Below are positions 50,054 through 58,556 of a stretch of 64,000 bases of DNA, in pieces (within the stretch, counting starts at the first letter, position 1; the number at the start of each line of letters is the position of its first letter). The DNA lies in contig CP119310.1 of NCBI GenBank assembly GCA_029203185.1, forward strand, positions 3,850,001 to 3,914,000, given 5' to 3'. The notes beneath the pieces are model-generated. The model was not told the origin of the DNA. It ran no database searches and worked only from the letters and a program-made list of their open reading frames with translations. The stretch comes from Candidatus Chryseobacterium colombiense. GTDB lineage: Bacteria > Bacteroidota > Bacteroidia > Flavobacteriales > Weeksellaceae. The translations under genes and the position numbers were made by a program.

Positions 50054-51727
50054 TTATTTGTCATAGGAAGTTTCATGCACTTTTACAGCTCTTCCGCTAG
50101 GATCGTTCATTTTCTTGAAAGCTTCATCCCACTCTAATGCGATAGGAGTGGAGCAGGCTACTGATGGAACTGATGGAACTGTTGCAGCGGCTGTTTCACT
50201 TGGGAAATGCTCTTCAAAAATTGTTCTGTAACGGTATTCTTCTTTATTCTGAGGAGTATTTAAAGGAAATCTGAATTTTGCATTGATCATCATTTCATCA
50301 GTGACTTCTTTTTCAGCGATTGCTTTTAAGGTGTCAATCCATGAATAACCGACACCGTCAGAAAACTGTTCCTTTTGTCTCCATACAATAGATTCCGGAA
50401 GAATATCTTCAAATGCTTTTCTTAGTACCCATTTTTCAATCTTACCTTGAGCGGTATCAATCATTTTATCCTTAGGATTGATGGTCATGGCAATATCAAT
50501 AAACTCTTTGTCCAGAAAAGGAACGCGTCCTTCAATTCCCCAGCTCATTAAAGCTTTATTAGCTCTTAAACAATCATAAAGGTGAAGTTTTCCGAGCTTT
50601 CTTACTGTCTCATCATGGAATTCTTTTGCATTCGGAGCTTTATGGAAATATAAATATCCTCCAAATAGCTCGTCAGAACCTTCTCCGGAAAGCACCATTT
50701 TGATTCCCATAGATTTAATAACCCTTGCCAGAAGATACATAGGTGTAGAAGCTCTAATGGTGGTGACATCATAAGTTTCCAGATGATAAATTACATCACG
50801 TACAGCATCTAAACCTTCCTGAATGGTAAAGTTAACCTCATGATGAACAGAACCAATATGTTCCGCAGCTTTTTTGGCAGCTGCTAAATCCGGAGATCCA
50901 ACTAAACCTACTGCGAAACTGTGTAATCTGGGATACCATGCTTCCTGTGTATCTCCACTTTCAACCCTTTGTCGGGCAAATTTTGCAGTAATTGCTGAAA
51001 TAACAGAAGAATCTAATCCTCCTGAAAGTAAAACTCCATAAGGAACATCGCTCATTAATTGTCTGTGAACTGCATCTTCAAGTCCTTTTCTTAATTTTGA
51101 AATATCAGTTTCGTTGTCTTTTACAGCATCATAACTTTCCCAATCCCGTTTGTACCATTGCTGAAGATCGCTTCCGTCTTTGCTGTATACAAAATGCCCG
51201 GGAAGGAAAGTCTCTATGGTTTTACAGACACCTTCCAATGCTTTTAATTCTGAAGCGGCATAATAATTTCCGTTTTTATCCCAGCCGTGATACAAAGGAC
51301 ATATTCCCATATGATCTCTGGCAATAAGATAAATATCGTTTTCAATATCGTATAAAGAGAAAGCAAAAATTCCGTTGAGCTTTTCAAGGAAATCTTTTCC
51401 GTATTTTCTATACAAAGCTAATACAACCTCGCAGTCTGACTGGGTTTGAAATTCATAATCAGGAAATTCCTTTTTTAGTTCCTGATGATTATAAATTTCT
51501 CCATTTACGGCCAAAACAACGTTTCCGTCTTTAGTAAATAAAGGCTGTTTCCCGGAAGTGGGATCTACAATCGCTAATCTTTCGTGAGAGAAAATTATTT
51601 TATCGTTTTGAAATACGCCGCTCCAGTCAGGACCTCTGTGGCGGATTTTTTTAGACATTTCCAGAACCTGAGGTCTTAAGATTTCGGTTTTTTGTTTGGC
51701 ATCAAACAAGCATACAATTCCACACAT
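50054..51727 (-). CDS. asnB: Asparagine synthetase B (glutamine-hydrolysing)
   Basis: 557 residues with both domains. The N-terminal class II glutaminase starts with catalytic Cys2 (M-C-G-I-V-C-L-F). The ATP-pyrophosphatase motif S-G-G-L-D-S-S near 234-240 marks the synthetase domain. It makes asparagine from aspartate, glutamine and ATP. A textbook Bacteroidota promoter lies upstream (51749-51780). A type I asparaginase is also encoded in this window, 22 kb away. Confidence 0.95.
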   Translation of the reverse strand: MCGIVCLFDAKQKTEILRPQVLEMSKKIRHRGPDWSGVFQNDKIIFSHERLAIVDPTSGKQPLFTKDGNVVLAVNGEIYNHQELKKEFPDYEFQTQSDCEVVLALYRKYGKDFLEKLNGIFAFSLYDIENDIYLIARDHMGICPLYHGWDKNGNYYAASELKALEGVCKTIETFLPGHFVYSKDGSDLQQWYKRDWESYDAVKDNETDISKLRKGLEDAVHRQLMSDVPYGVLLSGGLDSSVISAITAKFARQRVESGDTQEAWYPRLHSFAVGLVGSPDLAAAKKAAEHIGSVHHEVNFTIQEGLDAVRDVIYHLETYDVTTIRASTPMYLLARVIKSMGIKMVLSGEGSDELFGGYLYFHKAPNAKEFHDETVRKLGKLHLYDCLRANKALMSWGIEGRVPFLDKEFIDIAMTINPKDKMIDTAQGKIEKWVLRKAFEDILPESIVWRQKEQFSDGVGYSWIDTLKAIAEKEVTDEMMINAKFRFPLNTPQNKEEYRYRTIFEEHFPSETAAATVPSVPSVACSTPIALEWDEAFKKMNDPSGRAVKVHETSYDK

Positions 51728-52040
51728 TTTTTATTTTTTTATATATAACAAATGTAGAGGGTGCGTTTAAAAATAGCAAATAAAAATGTTTAGTTTGTTA
51801 ATTATATGTTTTTATTTGATGGTTTAAGTTTAAAATTTACTATATAAATTAAATTTTGTTTTATTTTGGAGGAAAATTTTAATTGATCATTGTCATTATT
51901 TACGAAATAAAAACTAAAAAAAAATTAATCTATGATAATTAATTTAATTTTTTTTTGTTGTTTATTTGTTCTTCGAAATAATTTTTTTTCATCATTTGTG
52001 TTTTTACCTTCTTGCAGGGATTCCTGCAAGAAGGTTTTTT
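51728..52040. other. 313-bp AT-rich gene-free stretch upstream of asnB
   Basis: Holds the asnB promoter at its start and a strong plus-strand hairpin at its end (52006-52041). The middle is extremely AT-rich with no credible frame. A plus-oriented small RNA ending at the hairpin is possible but no promoter box with exact consensus was found. Confidence 0.5.
51749..51780 (-). promoter_or_regulatory. asnB promoter: -33 TTTG and -7 TACATTTG
   Basis: On the minus strand, TTTG (51777-51780) is followed by 20 bp and then TACATTTG (51749-51756), the canonical Bacteroidota layout. The box ends 21 bp before the asnB ATG. Confidence 0.75.
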
Positions 52041-52041
52041 T
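52006..52041 (+). terminator. Strong plus-oriented terminator-like hairpin
   Basis: ACCTTCTTGCAGG pairs perfectly with CCTGCAAGAAGGT (4-base loop), followed by an 8-T run on the plus strand. It touches the 3' end of the minus-strand PNGase gene, for which the U tract is on the wrong strand. Confidence 0.65.
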
Positions 52042-53705
52042 TATTCATTTCCTAACAGCACTCCCGAAACATTCCATGAGCTGAAGCTTGTTCCTTCTGT
52101 TGGACCTTGTGGAATTTTCACCTGAATGGTATGTTTTCCAGCCTTTAAATCTCCAAGTGGTATAAAATTAGGATTGGTAACCGTTCCCGGACACCAGTTT
52201 GATCTGCTTAAATCCGAAGAGGAAAGACCGTCTGCGAAATTTCCTGATGCCGGATTGTAAAGTCGGTAAGAGCCACAATCTGACCTCCACGGTATAAAAG
52301 AATAGGTCATTTTACTGTCAAAGAAAATAGAATTGATTTTAGGGATGAATTCATCACCGTTTTCCCAACCACCGTGACCTGTAGTAATATATTTTAACTG
52401 AGCATTTTTCAAATCTTTTTTCAAAGTAAATTCTACAAATAATCCTTTATCCTGGTTAAACATGGTGGAATAATCCTGGCCTGCCATTTCCATAATATTT
52501 AAAGTATTAAATAAAGGGATTACAGTATTGTTTTTATAAACCGTCTGGTCACTTTTATGAATGGTGATTTCCAAACTCACTTTATGACCGCCTTTGTCGT
52601 AGTTTCCAATAAATGTACCAATCCATAGCTCTTTTTCAGATAAAGAAGGCTTTAGATCTGTAATGTCTTGACGATAAGGACTGATAGTCTGCCAGTTTTT
52701 ATCTTTTAGTTGGATATGATTGAACTTATTGATTCCGAAAGCTGTAAAAAATCTCATCATTTCAACAGCGGGGTTATAATTTTCAGTAGCAACGACCCCG
52801 AAATATTGTTTCCCATTGCCGTTGTCATAAATAGGAAGAGTTTTTACTCCTTTATCTAATCCGTCAAAGAAAGATTGGGATTTATCCTGAGGTATAAAAA
52901 ATACAGTTCCTGTTCTGTCGTAGGCATCACCGTTTGACTGCTGTTTTAATTCAACGAAAATATTTTCTCCGTCAGTAATTTTTGGAAACTTAACTTTTCT
53001 AAGAATAATGGTTCCGTTGGCAAATCGTTTTACATTTTCGTCAGATTTTGAAGCATCAGAAAAATTGATGGTCTCATTATCAAAAATCTTCAATGTGGTA
53101 AATCTGCTTTTCCAGAGAAGGTCTTTATATCCCAGTTGATCTGTTGAGGAAATAGTACCTTTCAGAATATGATCAATGTCGTTTTTTTTAACTTTCTTAA
53201 TAAAACTGGCTGTGATGACAGAATTTTTGTTTCTTTCAATTTCTAGAACAAAGCCAAGATTTTGTCCGATTGTTGAAGGGCCTCCCTGAATTTTTAAATC
53301 ATTGGTATACCAGACTTCAATGGTGTTGGAATTGATTTTTGTAACTGCTTTTTTACAAGTATAGCCTAAAATTTTCTTTGTTTCATTGGTAAATTCAAAA
53401 GTCTGTTTTCCTATAGATTCTGCATCGGAGGCTGAAATGGTTTCATTGGGTTTTAAAAATGCATAGGAAACAATCGTATTTGAAGGTTTTTCAATCTTGG
53501 TAATCTCAAACGGATAATTCGCTTTTTGTTCACGGATTTTATTATTTAAGATGAAATTTTCCTTTTCGTTGGCCCAAACCAATGTTGGGGACTGCTCCGT
53601 TAATATTTTTCCGTTGTAGGAGCTTATGTATTGTACTTCATAAGTCTGTGCAAAAGTAAGGCAGCATAAAAAGGAAAAAAAACTTAATAAAATTTTTTGA
53701 GACAT
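52041..53705 (-). CDS. Secreted GLPGLI-like/PNGase F fusion protein
   Basis: 554 residues with a Sec signal peptide (M-S-Q-K-I-L-L-S-F-F...F-A-Q). Residues ~20-190 resemble GLPGLI-family secreted proteins of Bacteroidota. From ~195 onward it is a PNGase F-like amidase. The catalytic pair aligned to D60 and E206 of Elizabethkingia PNGase F is D263 (A-Y-D-R) and E452 (G-D-E-F); the position of E118 seems to be His374 (tentative). It would release N-glycans from glycoproteins. Own -7 box at 53725-53732. Confidence 0.8.
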   Translation of the reverse strand: MSQKILLSFFSFLCCLTFAQTYEVQYISSYNGKILTEQSPTLVWANEKENFILNNKIREQKANYPFEITKIEKPSNTIVSYAFLKPNETISASDAESIGKQTFEFTNETKKILGYTCKKAVTKINSNTIEVWYTNDLKIQGGPSTIGQNLGFVLEIERNKNSVITASFIKKVKKNDIDHILKGTISSTDQLGYKDLLWKSRFTTLKIFDNETINFSDASKSDENVKRFANGTIILRKVKFPKITDGENIFVELKQQSNGDAYDRTGTVFFIPQDKSQSFFDGLDKGVKTLPIYDNGNGKQYFGVVATENYNPAVEMMRFFTAFGINKFNHIQLKDKNWQTISPYRQDITDLKPSLSEKELWIGTFIGNYDKGGHKVSLEITIHKSDQTVYKNNTVIPLFNTLNIMEMAGQDYSTMFNQDKGLFVEFTLKKDLKNAQLKYITTGHGGWENGDEFIPKINSIFFDSKMTYSFIPWRSDCGSYRLYNPASGNFADGLSSSDLSRSNWCPGTVTNPNFIPLGDLKAGKHTIQVKIPQGPTEGTSFSSWNVSGVLLGNE

Positions 53706-53724
53706 AATTGAAAATTGATTTTCA

Positions 53725-53732
53725 CAAAGATA
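53725..53732 (-). promoter_or_regulatory. -7 box (TATCTTTG) of the PNGase fusion gene
   Basis: Exact TAnnTTTG match on the minus strand, 19 bp before the ATG. Confidence 0.6.
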
Positions 53733-53831
53733 ATTTTTAATTGATATGAAGATTATTCTTTGTGAATTTTATTAAGACTATTAGTATGAAATAATTTTAT
53801 AAATGTTACGTTCAAATAAAAAATAATAACC

Positions 53832-54788
53832 TTGAAGCGATTTTTTGTTCTTTTTATATTTCTGTTATTTACGGAAATTCTGACTGCTCATAAGCCAAAA
53901 TCTAAAACCGAAAATTTTGGAAAGGTGAAAACCCTTTTTAGATCGGGATTTAACTTTGGTAATCAGATAATAGAATCTCAGGAAATGAAGATTCATATTA
54001 TTGGAAAGTTATCTGAAACTATTGCAAAGAGATTGAATTTTAAAGATACTCTGATGATCGAATATGAAAGAGATTTTTATAAAAATAGATTGTTTGTTTT
54101 AGAAAATGATAATTCCAATTACAAAATTTTAGGGTTGAAAGATGAAGTAGTTATGAAAAGTAATGGGAAGGGAGCGGCAGTGAGAATTGTAGATGAAAAT
54201 ATTAATGTGGTTGATATTTTAAAATTGGTGGAATATTCTATTCTCAATAGGAAAAAGATCAATAAGTCTTTAATTCCTATGGATTATACTTATAGTTACG
54301 AAGGGGATAAAATTACCGTTCTTGCTAATTCTGAAGTTTTTATTCAAAATATTATACAAAAAAAATCAAATTTAATTAATGAAATAATTGATGATGAAAT
54401 TGAATTGGTAAATAACGGTTTTATTCAGACCAGAATTTCATGGAAAAATGATGAATTTATATTTGGATTTAATGAGATTCCACCGAGTAATGGAAATTAT
54501 ATAGACGTTAAAAGCGAAAAATATGTATTAAGAGATTTTAAATATTATATTGAATCCATGTGGCACAATTTCTTTGTCATTTTTCCTGATCCGGCTAATT
54601 TTATATATTTTGATGGGAGAGATGAAAATACATTTTTACAACATATTAATGATACTGTGAATGATCTTTATCCTTTTAGGTTGGGAAATGACATCATTAC
54701 AAATAATGTTGTTTTACTGATTCCATATAAAGATGATTTCTTTTATGTTTATCATAAAAAGAAAAAACTACTCCAAAAAATAGAGTAG
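53832..54788 (+). CDS. Secreted hypothetical protein with TTG start
   Basis: 318 residues opening with a Sec signal (M-K-R-F-F-V-L-F-I-F-L-L-F-T-E-I-L-T-A). No ATG gives the signal peptide; TTG 53832 does, so a TTG start is likely. The mature part is Asn/Ile-rich, likely beta-rich, and unrecognised. Own convergent terminator downstream shared with the RsmB-like gene. Confidence 0.62.
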   Translation: MKRFFVLFIFLLFTEILTAHKPKSKTENFGKVKTLFRSGFNFGNQIIESQEMKIHIIGKLSETIAKRLNFKDTLMIEYERDFYKNRLFVLENDNSNYKILGLKDEVVMKSNGKGAAVRIVDENINVVDILKLVEYSILNRKKINKSLIPMDYTYSYEGDKITVLANSEVFIQNIIQKKSNLINEIIDDEIELVNNGFIQTRISWKNDEFIFGFNEIPPSNGNYIDVKSEKYVLRDFKYYIESMWHNFFVIFPDPANFIYFDGRDENTFLQHINDTVNDLYPFRLGNDIITNNVVLLIPYKDDFFYVYHKKKKLLQKIE

Positions 54789-54791
54789 TTT
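54765..54791. terminator. Bidirectional terminator between the 53832 and RsmB-like genes
   Basis: The stem AAACTACTC / GAGTAGTTT, 9-base loop. On the minus strand it is followed by a 6-T run, and it spans the stop codon of the plus-strand gene. Confidence 0.75.
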
Positions 54792-54812
54792 ATATATTGT
54801 ATTTCGGTAATT

Positions 54813-56018
54813 TTAAGAAACTCTTTCGATTAAAGCCATATAGAAACCGTCATAGCCTTCACTTGGCATTACTTTTTCGTCTTTTACCATTTTGAAATTC
54901 GGGTTATTTTTAATGAATTCATCAACTTGTAGGTTGTTTTCAGAAGGCAAAATTGAGCATGTCGCATATACCATTTTTCCTCCTTTTTTTAGCATTTTAG
55001 AATAATCCTGAAGAATTTGCTGCTGCTCAACTTTAATTCTGTCAATAAAAGCCTGATCAATTTTCCACTTACTGTCCGGGTTTCTTTTTAAAACTCCAAG
55101 ACCTGAACAAGGTGCATCGATCAACAATCTGTCTGCTTTTTCGTGCAGTCTTTTGATTACTTTATTGTCAGAAATCAAACGCGTTTCAATGTTGTGAGCT
55201 CCGGCTCTTTTTGCACGACGTTTCAGTTCAGCCAATTTCCATTCAAAAATATCCAAAGCAATGATCTGACCTTTATTCTGCATTAAAGCAGCTAAGTGAA
55301 GTGTTTTTCCCCCTGCACCTGCGCAGGCATCCACAACTCTTTGTCCTTCCTTTACATCAAGAAAATACCCGATTTTTTGTGAAGAAGCATCCTGAACCTC
55401 AAATAATCCTTCTTTGAAAGCTGTCGTAAGAAAAACATTCTTTTTTTCTTCAAGCTGAACAGCATCAGGATAATTTTTGATAGGATAGGAAACGATATTT
55501 TCATCAGAAAGATCTGAAATAAGTTCTTTGGTTGTTGTTCTCAGAGAATTTGCTCTTAGCACCGTAGGAGCCTGTTCATTTAAGGCAAGCATTTCTTTTT
55601 CCCATTTTGAGCCTAATTCCTTTTCTAAGGTTTCAGCCAACCAATCCGGAATGGAGTATTCTATTGCTTTTGTAGGAACGGTTCCTTTTTTAAGTTTTGT
55701 AAGAATATCAGCAATTTTGATCCCGTCGAATTCCTCAAATTTTTTATAGTTGGTTTTGCTCCAAAGAAGATAAGCAATGATCAATTTATAGATGTTATTG
55801 GGCTTTACCCCTTCACCCATATAATATTCCAGACGTTTTTTCCAACGAATGATATTATAGAAAATTTCAGAAACAACGGCTCTGTCCTGGCTTCCCCATT
55901 TTCTGTTGGCTTTTAAAAGCCTTTCGATTACTTTATCGGCATATTTATTTTTCTCGAAAAATGTTTCCTGTAAAGCATCGTGAATTCCGATTGCTAAGTT
56001 TCTGTGAATAAGTTCCAT
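54813..56018 (-). CDS. RsmB/NOP2-Sun-family rRNA m5C methyltransferase
   Basis: 401 residues from ATG 56018. The N-terminal ~120 residues are a helical NusB/RsmB-like domain; the rest is the Rossmann-fold methyltransferase: SAM-binding D-A-C-A-G-A-G-G-K-T near 231-240, D-A-P-C-S-G-L-G near 303-310 and catalytic-Cys region Y-A-T-C-S-I near 357-362. It probably makes m5C in 16S rRNA. The frame extends to 56048, but the -7 box at 56046-56053 would place that start upstream of transcription, so 56018 is chosen. Confidence 0.9.
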   Translation of the reverse strand: MELIHRNLAIGIHDALQETFFEKNKYADKVIERLLKANRKWGSQDRAVVSEIFYNIIRWKKRLEYYMGEGVKPNNIYKLIIAYLLWSKTNYKKFEEFDGIKIADILTKLKKGTVPTKAIEYSIPDWLAETLEKELGSKWEKEMLALNEQAPTVLRANSLRTTTKELISDLSDENIVSYPIKNYPDAVQLEEKKNVFLTTAFKEGLFEVQDASSQKIGYFLDVKEGQRVVDACAGAGGKTLHLAALMQNKGQIIALDIFEWKLAELKRRAKRAGAHNIETRLISDNKVIKRLHEKADRLLIDAPCSGLGVLKRNPDSKWKIDQAFIDRIKVEQQQILQDYSKMLKKGGKMVYATCSILPSENNLQVDEFIKNNPNFKMVKDEKVMPSEGYDGFYMALIERVS

Positions 56019-56045
56019 AAATTGGGTTCTGCTATTTTGAATCTG

Positions 56046-56053
56046 CAAAAATA
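56046..56053 (-). promoter_or_regulatory. -7 box (TATTTTTG) of the RsmB-like gene
   Basis: Exact TAnnTTTG match on the minus strand, 27 bp before ATG 56018; it decides between the two possible starts. Confidence 0.6.
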
Positions 56054-56080
56054 CGAAAAATTTAAATCTTATGGGGTTAT

Positions 56081-56152
56081 AAATTATAAGTTATAAATTA
56101 TGAGCTAGTTTCAGTCTTATTTCAAATGTGGTGAACTTATAACTTATAATTT
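56081..56152. repeat. 15-bp AT-rich inverted repeat
   Basis: AAATTATAAGTTATA (56081-56095) and TATAACTTATAATTT (56138-56152) are perfect inverted copies with a 42-base spacer in the divergent promoter gap. Function unknown. Confidence 0.5.
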
Positions 56153-56174
56153 TTAACTCCTAACTCAAAAATCC

Positions 56175-56182
56175 TACCTTTG
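56175..56182 (+). promoter_or_regulatory. -7 box (TACCTTTG) of the YjdM-like gene
   Basis: Exact TAnnTTTG match 14 bp before ATG 56197, predicting a very short leader. Confidence 0.6.
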
Positions 56183-56196
56183 CAAAAATTAAAAAT

Positions 56197-56529
56197 ATGA
56201 GTGATACTGTACTTTGTCCGAAATGCAGCTCGGAATTTACCTATGAACAGGATGGTTTGATGGTTTGCAGTCAGTGCTTCCACGAATGGGATCCTGCAGA
56301 AGCCGGAAATGAGGATAAAATTCTGGATATTAATGGTAATGAACTGCAAAACGGAGATTCAGTGATCGTGATGAAAGATCTTCCAGTGAAAGGAGCACCA
56401 AAACCGGTGAAAGCAGGAACGAAAGTAAAAAATATTCGTCTGAGACCAGACAGTGATCATAATATAGACTGTAAAATTGATGGTTTCGGAGCTATGGCTT
56501 TGAAATCAGAATTTGTAAAGAAGGCATAA
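56197..56529 (+). CDS. YjdM/PhnA-like zinc-ribbon protein
   Basis: 110 residues. An N-terminal zinc ribbon has two pairs: C-P-K-C-S (7-10) and C-S-Q-C-F (26-29). The C-terminal PhnA/YjdM domain has G-D-S-V-I-V-M-K-D-L-P-V-K-G. Despite the PhnA name, the family has no demonstrated phosphonate role in Bacteroidota. Single-gene unit with its own -7 box. Confidence 0.9.
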   Translation: MSDTVLCPKCSSEFTYEQDGLMVCSQCFHEWDPAEAGNEDKILDINGNELQNGDSVIVMKDLPVKGAPKPVKAGTKVKNIRLRPDSDHNIDCKIDGFGAMALKSEFVKKA

Positions 56530-56750
56530 AAAAAGGAAAGAATTGGATAGGGTAATCTTTCAAAGACTCATTGCAGGACTGCTAATTTTGTCTTAGGGGC
56601 AGAAAGAGAATTAACCAAAAATTTCCTTATGCTGTGGAAATACAAATGTAAGAAAAGTTTAAATTCAATTCTTATGTTTGTATTTTTTTTATTAAAATTT
56701 TAACAGTATAAGTGTAAGATAACGTGAAGGTTGTGTAAAGAAATTTCATC

Positions 56751-57686
56751 TTATATAAAAGAAATATTGACAGAATCACTTAATCTTTCATCCGTGTACA
56801 GGATAATTTCTTTGTTTTTTGCCTTTACCTTATTCCAGTAGTAATTTCCGGCAAATCTGCTTTCTAAAACTTCTGCTTCCATACCATTTTCAGAAATACT
56901 GATTTCTTTCGGATAGTAAGAAAATTTCTTCAGATTGAAATCTGCAACTTCGGTTTCGTCAAAAATATTAACCTCTCCAAAAAGTTTGGCAACATAAGGA
57001 TTGTAAGGACTTCTAAAAGTCTCTTTAGGATTATCATTCTGAATTAATCTTCCGTTTTGGAGCACAATAATCTGATCCAGCCAGGGAATAATATCCTGTA
57101 GCTCATGCGTAGAAATAATCAGGGAAATTTTATTATGTTTTACATAAGAAAAAAGCTTTTCGCGAAGTTCGATTTTCCTGGGAAAATCCAGATTACTGAA
57201 AGGCTCATCTAAAATCAGCAGTTTGGGTAAGACTGAAAGAGCTCTTGCGATGGCAACTCTTTGTTGCTGTCCTCCACTTAAATATTTGGGTAAAACATTC
57301 GCATATTCCGAAAGTCCGACTACTTCGAGAAGTTCTGTGACCGTTTTTTTTTTCTGGACTAAATTAATGTTTGAAATAAATTTTCCTACATTTTCTGCAA
57401 CTGTCGCGTAAGGCATCAGATCGAAACTCTGGGCAACAAATTTCATGTTGGCTTCTCCGGGAACGAGGTTTCCTTTTGGGCCCAAAAGCTTTTCTCCATC
57501 AAAAATAATCTCTCCACTTTCCCAATCCAAAAGACCATACATCAAGCTTAATAAAGTTGATTTTCCGCATCCGCTTTCTCCTGCTAACGCGATTATTTTT
57601 CCTGCTTCAAACCGTAGATTAAGGTTCTGAAACAGAGGCTTTTCTTTTGAATATGAGAAATGTAAACTGTTTATTTCTAATAGCAT
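56751..57686 (-). CDS. ABC transporter ATP-binding protein
   Basis: 311 residues. Walker A G-E-S-G-C-G-K-S near 36-43, signature L-S-G-G-Q-Q-Q-R near 135-142, Walker B L-L-I-L-D-E-P near 158-164 and the switch His in S-T-H-E. The C-terminal ~70 residues are an accessory regulatory-like domain. The layout is of the anion or polyamine importer group (CysA/PotA-like), but no permease gene is adjacent, so the transported solute is unknown. Confidence 0.88.
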   Translation of the reverse strand: MLLEINSLHFSYSKEKPLFQNLNLRFEAGKIIALAGESGCGKSTLLSLMYGLLDWESGEIIFDGEKLLGPKGNLVPGEANMKFVAQSFDLMPYATVAENVGKFISNINLVQKKKTVTELLEVVGLSEYANVLPKYLSGGQQQRVAIARALSVLPKLLILDEPFSNLDFPRKIELREKLFSYVKHNKISLIISTHELQDIIPWLDQIIVLQNGRLIQNDNPKETFRSPYNPYVAKLFGEVNIFDETEVADFNLKKFSYYPKEISISENGMEAEVLESRFAGNYYWNKVKAKNKEIILYTDERLSDSVNISFI

Positions 57687-57761
57687 AATACAAATGTAAT
57701 GAAATGATATGTTTTAAGGAGCAAAGTTTTTTTATTATATTAGCTGTAGTAAAGAAAATTT

Positions 57762-58427
57762 ATGAAAATGAAAAAAAAGCTATTTTTATGGACAATTCCC
57801 GCTTTTATAATCGCTGCAGTTACAATTTCTTGTAATAAAGAAAAGCCGTTGACAAGTGAAAGCAATGAAATTACTACCACTAAAGATGGTCATCAGTTTA
57901 TCCTGGATACGTTGAATAGCAGAGTAGAATGGAAAGGATATAAAATTTTAAAATCTGAAAATACAAGTCATTTCGGAACGATAAAATTTGAAAGCGGCGA
58001 TGTTACGATAAAAGATGAAAAGCTTGAAAGCGGAAAATTTGTAGCGGATATGAATTCTTTAACGTCCGTAGATTTGAAAGACGATGCGGATCAGTTGGGA
58101 AAATTGAACGGACATCTCAAAAGCGGCGATTTTTTTGAAGTTGAAAAATTTCCTACCGCTTCTTATGAAATTACAAAGATTACTCCTTTAGCAGAAGGAG
58201 ATTATAATACTCTTTTGGATGGTAATTTAACCATTAAAGGAATTACAAAGCCTATTGCTTTTAAAGCAAATGTATCCGTGAAAGACGGAGTAGTGAGTAT
58301 AGCCACTGAGCCTAAAGATATACAGCAAGAGGAATTTGGTGTAAAGTTTCAGGCCCCTGCTGAAAACGGGGTAATTAAAGATGAGGTAACACTACAGATT
58401 AATGTAAAAGCTTTAGAAAAAAAATAA
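57762..58427 (+). CDS. YceI-family lipoprotein
   Basis: 221 residues with a lipoprotein signal (lipobox T-I-S-C, Cys near 24). The YceI domain follows: H-Q-F-I-L-D-T-L-N-S-R-V-E-W-K-G, then F-A-D-M-N-S-L-T and T-I-K-G-I-T-K-P. YceI proteins form a lipocalin-like barrel that binds polyisoprenoids or similar lipids in the periplasm. ATG 57762 or 57768. Own terminator. Confidence 0.92.
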   Translation: MKMKKKLFLWTIPAFIIAAVTISCNKEKPLTSESNEITTTKDGHQFILDTLNSRVEWKGYKILKSENTSHFGTIKFESGDVTIKDEKLESGKFVADMNSLTSVDLKDDADQLGKLNGHLKSGDFFEVEKFPTASYEITKITPLAEGDYNTLLDGNLTIKGITKPIAFKANVSVKDGVVSIATEPKDIQQEEFGVKFQAPAENGVIKDEVTLQINVKALEKK

Positions 58428-58457
58428 TTTTTTTATTTAAGTAAAATAAGTGATTGT

Positions 58458-58488
58458 AATCTGCCTCTTACAGAGGCAGATTTTTTTT
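58458..58488 (+). terminator. Terminator after the YceI gene
   Basis: The stem AATCTGCCTC / GAGGCAGATT with a 5-base loop runs into an 8-T tract. Confidence 0.92.
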
Positions 58489-58523
58489 AACAGTTTAAGG
58501 AAAAATATTCCGCTGAAAAATCG

Positions 58524-58531
58524 TATTTTTG
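58524..58531 (+). promoter_or_regulatory. -7 box (TATTTTTG) of pheS
   Basis: Exact TAnnTTTG match 25 bp before the pheS ATG. Confidence 0.6.
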
Positions 58532-58556
58532 CAAAACATTTTGAAAGGGTAAAACA

